Shown one piece after another: positions 9,442 to 16,967 of a DNA stretch of 64,000 nucleotides. Location: NCBI RefSeq assembly GCF_003640395.1, contig NZ_RBZQ01000009.1, positions 62,001-126,000 on the forward strand. The letters run 5' to 3'. A program made the translations under genes and the position numbers. The first letter of the stretch is position 1. Each line of letters starts with the position of its first letter. The stretch comes from Stutzerimonas urumqiensis (GTDB lineage Bacteria > Pseudomonadota > Gammaproteobacteria > Pseudomonadales > Pseudomonadaceae). The notes under the pieces are model-generated. The model was not told the origin of the DNA. It saw only the letters and a program-made list of their open reading frames with translations, and did no database searches.

Positions 9442-11636
9442 ACAGCACCTCACCCATCGGCCAGCCGCTCCCACGGGTCGACGGCCGCCTCAAGGTCACC
9501 GGACAGGCGAAGTACGCCGCCGAATTCGAGATTCCCGGGCTGCTGCACGGCAGCGTGGTCAACAGCACCATCGCCCGCGGTCGCGTCAGGCGCATCGATA
9601 CCACCGCGGCCGAGGCCGTCGCCGGCGTGGTGCTGGTGCTGACCCACGAAAATCGCCCGCCGGTCGCCAGTTACGACGAGCCCTACCAGGACGACGATGC
9701 CGCCGACGGCTCGCCGTTCCGCCCGCTGTACAACGATCGGGTGCTCTACAGCGGCCAGCCGCTGGCGCTGGTCGTCGCCGAAAGCCTGGAGCTGGCGCGC
9801 TACGCCGGCTCGCTGGTGCGCATCGAATATGACGTCGAGCCGCACCAGACCGACCTCGCCGCGGTGCGCGAGCAGGCCCACCCCGCGCCGGAAGAGGTCC
9901 CCTCGCGCGGCGACTTCGAGGCGGCGTACCGTGGCGCGCCGTTGCAGATCGACCATGAGTACGGCACACCCATCGAGCATCACAACCCGATGGAGCCGCA
10001 CGCCTCGACGGTGCACTACCAGCCGGGCGACGAGCTGATCATCCATGACAAGACCCAGGGCGTGCAGAACTGCATGCGCTATGTCGAAGGGGTGTTCGGC
10101 CTCGAGGGCAAGGTGCAGGTGCATTCGCCCTTCGTCGGCGGCGCCTTCGGTTCGGGGCTGCGGCCGCAGTATCAGTTGCCGCTGGCGGTGATGGCCGCAC
10201 TCAAGCTCAAGCGCTCGGTGCGGGTGGTCCTCAAGCGGCAGCAGATGTTCACCTTCGGCTACCGGCCGCGCACGTTGCAGCGCCTGGCCATCGGCTTCTC
10301 GCCGAACGGCCGGCTGGAGGCGCTGCACCACGGTTCGCTCGGGCAGACGTCGCGCTTCGAGGACTTCACCGAGCATGAGGTCGAGTGGTCCGGGGCGCTG
10401 TATGCCTGTGACAACGTCCAGCTCGAGTACAGGCTCGGATCGCTCGACGTCTACACGCCGATCGACATGCGCGCCCCCGGCGCGGCGATCGGCGTCTATG
10501 CGCTGGAAGCGGCGATGGACGAGGTGGCCTACGCGGCGGCGATCGACCCGCTGCAACTGCGGCTGCGCAACTACACCGAGATCAATGGCAACCAGGGCAA
10601 ACCCTATTCGAGCAAGGAGCTGTGCGCCTGCTACGAGCAGGGCGCCGAGCGTTTCGGCTGGTCGCGCAGGCCGCTCGAAGCGCGCAGCATGCGCGACGGG
10701 CATGAGCTGATCGGCTGGGGCATGGCGACCGGCGTCTGGGAGGCGATGCAGATGCCCGCCAGTGCCAAGGCATGCCTGGCGGCGGACGGTCGGCTGATCG
10801 TCAGCAGCGCCACGGCCGACATCGGCACCGGCACCTACACGGTGATGACGCAGATTGCGGCCAGCGCCCTCGGCCTGCCGATGGACCGCGTGGAGTTTCG
10901 CCTGGGTGACTCGCGTTTCGCCCAGGCACCGCTCGAAGGCGGCTCGGCAACGGTCTCGTCGGTCGGCAGCGCGGTGCACCAGGCCTGCGTCGGCCTGCGG
11001 GAGAAGATCCTCGACGCGGCCCAGCAGTCGCCGGCCTCGCCCTTCACCGGGGCCAGCCTCGACGATGTGGCGTTCGAAGACGGCGAACTGGTGCTCAAGC
11101 GCGAGCCGGCGCGGCGCGTGCCGCTGACGCAGCTCATCCAGACCAGCGGCACCCTCGAGGCCGAGGCGAGCGTCAAGCCCGGCGACGAGCGCGAGAAGTA
11201 CGCCACCGGCACGCACTCGGCGATCTTCGTCGAAGTCCGCGTGGACGAGGCCCTCGGCACGGTGCGCGTGACCCGCGTGGTCAGCGCCGTCGCCGCCGGC
11301 AAGGTAATCAATCCGAAGACGGCTGCCAGCCAGATCCTGGGCGGCGTGGTCTGGGGCATCGGCATGGCCCTGCACGAGGAAACCTGGACCGACCACCGGC
11401 TGGGTCGCTACATGAACCACAACCTGGCCGAGTATCACGTTCCGGTGAACGCCGACATCCATGACATCGACGTGTTCTTCGTCGAGGAGCAAGACAGCGT
11501 GGTGAACGACCTTGGCTCCAAGGGCGTCGGCGAGATCGGCATCGTCGGCGTGGCCGCGGCGGTGGCTAACGCCATCTACCACGCCACCGGCAAGCGCGTG
11601 CGGGACCTGCCGATCACGCCGGACAAGCTGCTCTGA
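9438..11636 (+). CDS. paoC: Aldehyde oxidoreductase molybdenum-binding subunit
   Basis: A 732-residue large subunit of the molybdenum hydroxylase family. Visible hallmarks are the N-terminal RVDGRLKVTGQAKYAAE, the cofactor-binding GGAFGSG (about 235-241) and, near the C-terminus, KGVGEIG, which holds the catalytic glutamate. Length and subunit order match E. coli PaoC, which oxidises aromatic aldehydes and carries molybdopterin cytosine dinucleotide. With xdhC and the MocA-like gene upstream, the five genes form a self-contained enzyme-plus-maturation unit. The physiological substrate cannot be read from sequence. Confidence 0.92.
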   Translation: MNSTSPIGQPLPRVDGRLKVTGQAKYAAEFEIPGLLHGSVVNSTIARGRVRRIDTTAAEAVAGVVLVLTHENRPPVASYDEPYQDDDAADGSPFRPLYNDRVLYSGQPLALVVAESLELARYAGSLVRIEYDVEPHQTDLAAVREQAHPAPEEVPSRGDFEAAYRGAPLQIDHEYGTPIEHHNPMEPHASTVHYQPGDELIIHDKTQGVQNCMRYVEGVFGLEGKVQVHSPFVGGAFGSGLRPQYQLPLAVMAALKLKRSVRVVLKRQQMFTFGYRPRTLQRLAIGFSPNGRLEALHHGSLGQTSRFEDFTEHEVEWSGALYACDNVQLEYRLGSLDVYTPIDMRAPGAAIGVYALEAAMDEVAYAAAIDPLQLRLRNYTEINGNQGKPYSSKELCACYEQGAERFGWSRRPLEARSMRDGHELIGWGMATGVWEAMQMPASAKACLAADGRLIVSSATADIGTGTYTVMTQIAASALGLPMDRVEFRLGDSRFAQAPLEGGSATVSSVGSAVHQACVGLREKILDAAQQSPASPFTGASLDDVAFEDGELVLKREPARRVPLTQLIQTSGTLEAEASVKPGDEREKYATGTHSAIFVEVRVDEALGTVRVTRVVSAVAAGKVINPKTAASQILGGVVWGIGMALHEETWTDHRLGRYMNHNLAEYHVPVNADIHDIDVFFVEEQDSVVNDLGSKGVGEIGIVGVAAAVANAIYHATGKRVRDLPITPDKLL

Positions 11637-11963
11637 ATGCCGGGTAGCGCGGGAAGGCTGGACGACAAGCGTAGGGTGGATGACGGCACAGCCTCATCCA
11701 CGCGTCCGGTCGGACCCGCACCAAGCTCGCCATGGCCACCGGGCGCCACCGCGGGCCACAGTGGAAAACGCTCCGCGGTTTTCCACCCTACGGCCCTAAA
11801 GCGAGCACCGTAGGGTGGACGACGGCGAAGCCTCGTCCACGTGTCGCCAGGACCGTAGGGCGGATTCAGGAGCGAAGCGAACAATCCGCCGGGGCGGTGC
11901 ACAAACGAAGCCCCGCGCCGAATACCGGTGCATTGCTGCGCGAATGCACCCTGCGGATGCGCA
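11637..11963. repeat. Spacer filled with short palindromic repeats (families A and B)
   Basis: No gene is seen. Three copies of a hairpin repeat (family B: GTAGGGTGGA, about 6 variable bases, GCGAAGCCT-like loop, TCCAC) lie at about 11671-11704, 11757-11793 (inverted) and 11809-11842. They are followed at 11854-11957 by one copy of family A, GTAGGGCGGATT then GGAGCGAAGCGAACAATCC, with a trailing GTGCATTG...GAATGCACC hairpin. Related copies recur elsewhere in this window. The spacer lies between paoC and the convergent MFS gene. Confidence 0.85.
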
Positions 11964-13202
11964 TCAGCCAGCCTGCTCCGGCTTCAACTCGCTCAAGCGA
12001 TCGCGCTTGGCCAGCGTCGGGAAGAGCTTCATCCACAGCCCCGTCACCACCAGCGTGCCGGCGCCGCCGAGAACCACCGCCGGCACGGTGCCGAACCACG
12101 CCGCGGTCAGGCCCGACTCGAATTCGCCGAGCTGGTTCGAGGCGCCGATGAACAGCCCGTTGACGGCGCTCACCCGGCCGCGCATCTCGTCCGGCGTCTC
12201 GAGCTGCACGAAGGCGCCCCGAATGACCATGCTGATCATGTCTGCCGCGCCCAGCACCGCCAGTACCGCCAGCGAGAACCAGAACGACGTCGACAGGCCG
12301 AAGGCGATCGTCGCCACGCCGAACACGCCAACCGAGATGAACATGATCCGCCCGACCTGACGCTGAATCGGAAAGCGCGCCAGCCAGAACGCCATCGCCA
12401 GCGCGCCCACCGCCGGGGCCGAGCGCAACAGGCCCAGCCCCCAGGGGCCCGTGAGCAGAATGTCCTTGGCGAACACCGGCAACAGTGCCGTGGCACCGCC
12501 GAGCAGCACGGCGAACATGTCCAGCGAGATGGCGCCGAAAACGTCCGGCCGGCTGCGAATGAAGCGAATCCCGGCAAGCAGGCTGTGCAGGCTGGCCTTC
12601 TCCTGCTTCAGCGGTTTCTGCCGCGCCGGCAGGCTCAGCATCAGGCACACGGCCAGCGCGTAGAGCGCGACGCTCGGCCCGTAGGCCCAGACTTCGCCGA
12701 ACGCGAACAGCAAGCCGCCGAGGGCCGGCGCGACGATGGTGGCGGTCTGCATGGCTGACGCCGAGGCCGCTACCGCCGCGGGAAACAACCCCGGCGGCAC
12801 GATGTTGGGCAGCAGCGCCTGGGTGGTCGGCATCTCGAAGGCGCGGGCGGTGCCGAAGATGAAGGCGATCGCGAAGATCATCTCCCGCGTCACGCTGTCG
12901 TTGAGGCTGCCGATCACCAGCGCCAGCGCCGTCAGGCCCTGCACGGTCTGGCACAGCGCGGCGACCTTGCGGCGGTCGAAGCGGTCGGCGACGTGCCCGG
13001 TGTGCAGCATGAAGAGCACCCGCGGCAGGAACTCCACCATGCCGACGAGGCCCAGGTCGAGCACGCTGCCGGTCAGCGCATAGAGGTGCCAGCCGATTGC
13101 CACGGTGATCATCTGAAACGCGCTGGCCGTGAACACCCTGGCGAACCAGAATTTGAGAAAGGGGCGGTGGCGACGCAGTTGCAGGGAGGTTTCGACGGAC
13201 AT
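11964..13202 (-). CDS. MFS transporter, EntS/enterobactin-exporter-like
   Basis: A 412-residue major facilitator with about 12 hydrophobic segments. The N-terminus has RRHRPFLKFWFARVFT as in the MFS_3/EntS group, and the loop after helix 2 carries HTGHVADRFDRRKV, the conserved MFS A motif variant GxxxDRxxRR. Members of this group export siderophores or drugs; no siderophore gene is adjacent, so substrate is unknown. The ATG at 13202 was chosen over an extended start because the upstream residues are Arg/Pro-rich with no export or membrane character. It is divergent from a thioesterase gene. Confidence 0.85.
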   Translation of the reverse strand: MSVETSLQLRRHRPFLKFWFARVFTASAFQMITVAIGWHLYALTGSVLDLGLVGMVEFLPRVLFMLHTGHVADRFDRRKVAALCQTVQGLTALALVIGSLNDSVTREMIFAIAFIFGTARAFEMPTTQALLPNIVPPGLFPAAVAASASAMQTATIVAPALGGLLFAFGEVWAYGPSVALYALAVCLMLSLPARQKPLKQEKASLHSLLAGIRFIRSRPDVFGAISLDMFAVLLGGATALLPVFAKDILLTGPWGLGLLRSAPAVGALAMAFWLARFPIQRQVGRIMFISVGVFGVATIAFGLSTSFWFSLAVLAVLGAADMISMVIRGAFVQLETPDEMRGRVSAVNGLFIGASNQLGEFESGLTAAWFGTVPAVVLGGAGTLVVTGLWMKLFPTLAKRDRLSELKPEQAG

Positions 13203-13348
13203 GGCGGGCGGGTTCGGACGTGCTGGCGGCGGGCCGCCGAGGCTAGCACGGACACGGCCGCCCGGCGCGCAGCCCGCAAGCATAGCGGGCGCTGATCGCC
13301 CACACGTGCGCTACAGTGCAGCGACCCTCACCGCGATGGAGTCGCGCC

Positions 13349-13831
13349 ATGCTACCCGGCAATACCGAGCTGACCATGACCGTCCTGATGACGCCCGACA
13401 TGGCCAATTTTTCCGGCAACGTGCATGGCGGCACGCTGCTCAAGTACATGGATGAAGTCGCCTATGCCTGCGCCAGCCGCTATGCCGGGCACTACGTGGT
13501 GACCCTGTCGGTCGATCAGGTGACCTTTCGTCAGCCGGTGCACGTCGGCGAGCTGGTCACCTTCCTGGCCTCGGTGAACTTCACCGGCAATACCTCGATG
13601 GAAATCGGCATCAAGGTGATCGCCGAGCACATCCGCAACAAGACGGTCCGGCACTGCAACAGCTGCTTCTTCACCATGGTGGCGATGGGCGAGGACGGCA
13701 AGCCGACCCCGGTTCCGTCGCTCGACCCGCAGACCCCCAACCAGCGCCGTCGCTGCGTGCAGGCGCAGCAGCGACGGGCGATACGGCAGGAGCTGGAAGC
13801 GCGGTATCGGGAAATGAAAGGCAGCTATTGA
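13349..13831 (+). CDS. Acyl-CoA thioesterase, hotdog fold (YciA-like)
   Basis: A 160-residue single hotdog-domain protein. NVHGGTLLKYMDEVAYACA carries the conserved HGG and the catalytic Asp of the acyl-CoA hydrolase group, and VDQVTFRQPVHVGE the second conserved strand. It hydrolyses acyl-CoA thioesters in the cytoplasm; chain-length preference is not evident. The ATG at 13349 has GGAG about 9 nt upstream; the 11-residue upstream extension is not typical of the family. It stands alone, divergent from the MFS gene. Confidence 0.88.
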   Translation: MLPGNTELTMTVLMTPDMANFSGNVHGGTLLKYMDEVAYACASRYAGHYVVTLSVDQVTFRQPVHVGELVTFLASVNFTGNTSMEIGIKVIAEHIRNKTVRHCNSCFFTMVAMGEDGKPTPVPSLDPQTPNQRRRCVQAQQRRAIRQELEARYREMKGSY

Positions 13832-13980
13832 TCGGCATCGGCATCGGCATCGGCGCCGGTGGACGCGTGGATAAGGCTTCGCCGTTATCCACCCTAGGGT
13901 GTCTGTAAGCGTGGGAAGCCAGGGTTACCGAGTGCCGGACGTCGGGTGGAAAGCCGCGCCACGTTTTCCACCGCGAAGCC
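13832..13980. repeat. Spacer with hexamer tandem repeat and two family B hairpins
   Basis: The thioesterase stop is followed by ATCGGC repeated about four times (13831-13854). A family B hairpin follows at about 13864-13898 (inverted relative to the 11671 copy) and a degenerate one at about 13941-13978, both with the complementary GTGGAAA/TTTCCAC or GTGGAT/ATCCAC arms. The element lies between convergent genes (thioesterase and rlmG) and may act as a bidirectional terminator, as such repeats often do; there is no T-tract, so this is inference. Confidence 0.7.
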
Positions 13981-15108
13981 TCACCCCTTGGTCGCCCGCA
14001 GGATGACGAATTTCGGCGTCGCGCCGACCTGCTCAACCCCGCCGAACAGGCGCTTGAGCTTCTGGTGGTAGCCCAGGTGGCGGTTGCCGACGATCCACAG
14101 CTCGCCGCCCTTGACCAGCGCCGCACGCGCTTGCTGGAACATGCGCCAGGCGAGGAAGTCGCCGACCACCTGCTGCTGGTGGAACGGCGGGTTGCACAGC
14201 ACAAGGTCCAGCGATTGCGGCGGCTGCTCGGCCAGGCCGTCGCCGGCACGGACGTCGGCCGGTCGCTCGCCCAGCGCCGCGTGCCAGTTGGCCTGGGCCG
14301 ACTGCACCGCCATGTAGCTTTCGTCGACCAGCGTCAGCTCCGCCTGCGGATTGCCGAGTGCGTAGACGATCCCCAGCACGCCATTGCCGCAACCGAGATC
14401 GGCGACCCGCAGGTGGCCGAGCGCGCGCGGCAGATGCGGCAGAAAGGCGCGGGTGCCGATGTCCAGCCCGTCGCGGCAGAAGACGTTGGCGTGGTTGATG
14501 AGCGTCAGCGGCGGTTGGTCGAGCCGGTAGGCGGACGGATAGGGCGAGGTCGGCGCAGGCTTGGCTTCGGGCGTCGCGAACAGCAGCCGCGCCTTCTTGA
14601 CCGCCAGGGAGGCCTGCACCGGCCCGATGTAGCGTTCCAGCAGATCGCCGGCCGCGCGCGGCAGGTGCTTGATCATCCCGGCGGCGACCACCCGAACGCC
14701 CGGCGCCAGCTGGCCGTGCAGGCGGATCAGCTGTTCCTCCAGCAGGGCCAGCGTCTTGGGCACGCGGACCAGCACCCAGTCGAACGGCCCCTGGGCCATC
14801 TCGCTGGCCGGGACGAAGGTCACGCCGTCTTCGGCGAGCCCGTTGCGCGCAAGGTTCTTCCTCAGCGCCAACTGCCCGAGGTAGGAATCGCCGCTGCTCG
14901 TCACGACCGCGCGACCGGCGAGCGAGCTGGCCAGCGCACCGAACGCGTCGTTGAGCACTAGCACCCGATCGCCCGCCGCGAGCCCTTGCTCATGCAGGTG
15001 CGACAACAGGTACTCGTCGGCCGCATCGAAGGCCTGCAAGGGCTCGTTGGCCTGCTCCGGCTGGCGGATCAGGTCGAGGCGGGCGAACGGCGATTCGAGA
15101 ATAGGCAT
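13981..15108 (-). CDS. rlmG: 23S rRNA (guanine(1835)-N2)-methyltransferase RlmG
   Basis: A 375-residue protein built of two methyltransferase-like halves: an N-terminal degenerate domain and a C-terminal active one with the SAM motif VADLGCGNGVLG (about 237-248) and the N6/N2-methyltransferase motif LCNPPFH. This two-domain plan is shared by RsmC and RlmG; the residues around the motifs and length favour RlmG, which modifies G1835 of 23S rRNA. The ATG at 15108 gives the usual MPILESPFARLDL start; longer frames only add Arg-rich shadow. It is divergent from fpr. Confidence 0.88.
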   Translation of the reverse strand: MPILESPFARLDLIRQPEQANEPLQAFDAADEYLLSHLHEQGLAAGDRVLVLNDAFGALASSLAGRAVVTSSGDSYLGQLALRKNLARNGLAEDGVTFVPASEMAQGPFDWVLVRVPKTLALLEEQLIRLHGQLAPGVRVVAAGMIKHLPRAAGDLLERYIGPVQASLAVKKARLLFATPEAKPAPTSPYPSAYRLDQPPLTLINHANVFCRDGLDIGTRAFLPHLPRALGHLRVADLGCGNGVLGIVYALGNPQAELTLVDESYMAVQSAQANWHAALGERPADVRAGDGLAEQPPQSLDLVLCNPPFHQQQVVGDFLAWRMFQQARAALVKGGELWIVGNRHLGYHQKLKRLFGGVEQVGATPKFVILRATKG

Positions 15109-15202
15109 GGAAACTGGCGGTGTTTGTCGGCGTCGGAATGCAGTATCAAGACGACTGGTGGCCGTGAGGGTCGCCGCCGTCCAGTCCGAAAGGGAGCGCA
15201 GT

Positions 15203-15979
15203 ATGACCGTCAGCGAAGAGAAGTTCACCCGCCAACGCCTGCTCGAAGTCGAGACGCTCACGCCCAATCTGTTCACCCTGCGCACGACCCGCGATCCGGG
15301 CTTTCGCTTTCGCGCCGGGCAGTTCGCGCGGCTGGGCGTGCGCAAGCCCAGCGGCAGCATCGTGTGGCGGGCCTATTCGATGGTCTCGGCGCCGCATGAC
15401 GAGTTTCTCGACTTCTTCTCGATCGTCGTGCCGGACGGCGAGTTCACCAGCGAGCTGAGCCGCCTGCGTCCCGGCGATGAACTGCTGGTCGACAAGCAGG
15501 CCTTCGGCTACCTGACGCTCGACCGCTTCCCGGACGGCCGCGACTTGTGGCTGCTGGCGACGGGCACGGGCGTCGCGCCCTTCATTTCCATTCTTCAGGA
15601 CCTCGAGGTGTGGGACCGTTTCGAACGCATCGTGCTGGTCTACAGCGCGCGGGAGGCACGCGAGCTGGCCTATCAGGAGCTGATCCGCACGCTGCCCGAG
15701 CGCGACTACCTGGAAGGCGTCCGTGCACGACTGACCTACCTGCCGGTGGTGACGCGCGAGCAGGTGCCGGGCGCGCTGCACGGCCGCATTACCACGCTCA
15801 TTCCCAGCGGCGAGCTGGAGCGGGCGGCGGAGCTGAAGCTGGAGCCGGAACACTCGCGCATCATGCTCTGCGGCAACCCGCAGATGATCGAAGACACCCG
15901 GCTGCTGCTCAAGTCGATGGACATGAACCTCGCGCTGACCCGCAAGCCCGGTCAGGTGGCGGTGGAAAACTACTGGTGA
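15203..15979 (+). CDS. fpr: Ferredoxin--NADP(+) reductase
   Basis: A 258-residue FAD flavoprotein that passes electrons between NADPH and ferredoxin or flavodoxin. FAD binding: RAYSMVSAP (about 55-63). NADP binding: LLATGTGVAPFIS (about 114-126) and CGNPQM (about 227-232). The C-terminus ends in the aromatic residue of VAVENYW, as in E. coli Fpr and P. putida FprB, and unlike the pseudomonad FprA type that ends in VEK; FprB is therefore the closer relative (inference from motifs). The ATG at 15203 follows GGGAG. The next element downstream is the FMN riboswitch, which has its own transcript. Confidence 0.9.
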   Translation: MTVSEEKFTRQRLLEVETLTPNLFTLRTTRDPGFRFRAGQFARLGVRKPSGSIVWRAYSMVSAPHDEFLDFFSIVVPDGEFTSELSRLRPGDELLVDKQAFGYLTLDRFPDGRDLWLLATGTGVAPFISILQDLEVWDRFERIVLVYSAREARELAYQELIRTLPERDYLEGVRARLTYLPVVTREQVPGALHGRITTLIPSGELERAAELKLEPEHSRIMLCGNPQMIEDTRLLLKSMDMNLALTRKPGQVAVENYW

Positions 15980-16033
15980 GCTGACCCGGTCGGTGAACTG
16001 TGGTAAAAACGCCGCCGGGCCGAACGGCCCGTT

Positions 16034-16172
16034 ACGTTCTCAGGGCGGGGTGCAATTCCCCACCGGCGGTGATGACGCGATGCGTCCAGCCCGCGAGCGC
16101 TTGCCCACGGCAAGGTCAGCAGATCCGGTGCGATTCCGGAGCCGACGGTCATAGTCCGGATGAGAGAGAGCG
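16034..16172 (+). promoter_or_regulatory. FMN riboswitch (RFN element) controlling ribE
   Basis: The sequence contains the conserved RFN blocks in order: AGGGCGGGGTGCAATTCCCC then ACCGGCGGT, AGCCCGCGAGCG, a variable stem, GCAGATCCGGT with GATTCCGGAGCCGACGG, and ATAGTCCGGATGAGAGAGAG. All the nucleotides that form the FMN pocket are in place. Binding of FMN should lower expression of the downstream ribE-ribBA-ribH genes. A candidate expression platform follows at 16183-16237. Confidence 0.96.
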
Positions 16173-16182
16173 GGATGCCTCG

Positions 16183-16237
16183 ACAGGTGTCGTCCGTGCG
16201 CCTGTCCGATCCCTTTTCGATCGCACGCCCTGTTTTT
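16183..16237 (+). terminator. Candidate riboswitch expression platform: terminator with competing helix
   Basis: CGTGCG at 16195-16200 pairs with CGCACG at 16222-16227 around an inner GATC/GATC stem, and CCCTGTTTTT follows, giving a plausible intrinsic terminator. ACAGGTG at 16183-16189 can instead pair with CGCCTGT at 16199-16205, which lies inside the terminator stem, so the two helices exclude each other. The ribE start is about 54 nt beyond. Found by eye; no folding was run. Confidence 0.5.
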
Positions 16238-16290
16238 CATAAACAGGAGTTCGTTTTCATGTTCGTTTCCCACCTCGTCGGAGAGCTGCC

Positions 16291-16956
16291 ATGTTCACCG
16301 GCATAATCGAAGCCATCGGTACCATCCGCGCGCTCACCCCCAAGGGCGGCGACGTCCGCGTGCGGGTCGAGACCGGCAAGCTGGACCTGTCCGACGTCAA
16401 GCTCGGCGACAGCATCGCGGTCAACGGCGTCTGCCTGACCGCGGTCGAGCTGCCGGGCGACGGCTTCTGGGCCGACGTCAGCCGCGAGACGCTGGCCCGC
16501 ACCGCGTTCATCGACCTCAAGGCCGGCAGCCGCGTCAACCTGGAAAAGGCCCTGACGCCGACCAGCCGGCTTGGCGGGCACCTGGTAAGCGGCCACGTCG
16601 ATGGCGTCGGCGAGATCGTCGCGCGCGACGAGAACGCGCGTGCCGTGCAATTGCGCGTGCGTGCGCCGGCCGAGCTGGCCAGATACATCGCCATGAAAGG
16701 CTCGATCACGGTCGACGGCACCAGCCTGACGGTCAATGCGGTCGATGGCGCCGAGTTCGAGCTGACCATCGTTCCGCACACGCTGGCCGAGACCATCATG
16801 GTCGACTACCGGCCGGGGCGGCAGGTCAACCTCGAAGTCGACCTGCTGGCGCGCTACCTCGAGCGCCTGCTGCTCGGCGACAAGGCGGCGGAGCCGGTGA
16901 AGAAGGCGTCCTCGCTGACCGAACATTTCCTGGCCGAACACGGCTACCTGAAGTAG
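16291..16956 (+). CDS. ribE: Riboflavin synthase, alpha subunit
   Basis: A 221-residue protein with the two tandem lumazine-binding barrels of riboflavin synthase: MFTGIIEAIGTI at the start with NGVCLT, and GHLVSGHVDGVG beginning the second, with DGTSLTVN. It converts two 6,7-dimethyl-8-ribityllumazine molecules into riboflavin. GGAG precedes the ATG closely (within GTCGGAGAGCTGCC). It is the first gene behind the FMN riboswitch. In Pseudomonas aeruginosa ribD normally precedes this gene, but here the upstream neighbour is fpr. Confidence 0.96.
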   Translation: MFTGIIEAIGTIRALTPKGGDVRVRVETGKLDLSDVKLGDSIAVNGVCLTAVELPGDGFWADVSRETLARTAFIDLKAGSRVNLEKALTPTSRLGGHLVSGHVDGVGEIVARDENARAVQLRVRAPAELARYIAMKGSITVDGTSLTVNAVDGAEFELTIVPHTLAETIMVDYRPGRQVNLEVDLLARYLERLLLGDKAAEPVKKASSLTEHFLAEHGYLK

Positions 16957-16967
16957 GAACTGCCCAG

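Noticed and set aside
9450-11582. About 710-codon minus-strand open frame antisense to paoC
   Set aside because: Shadow of the molybdenum subunit; no start signal or domain.
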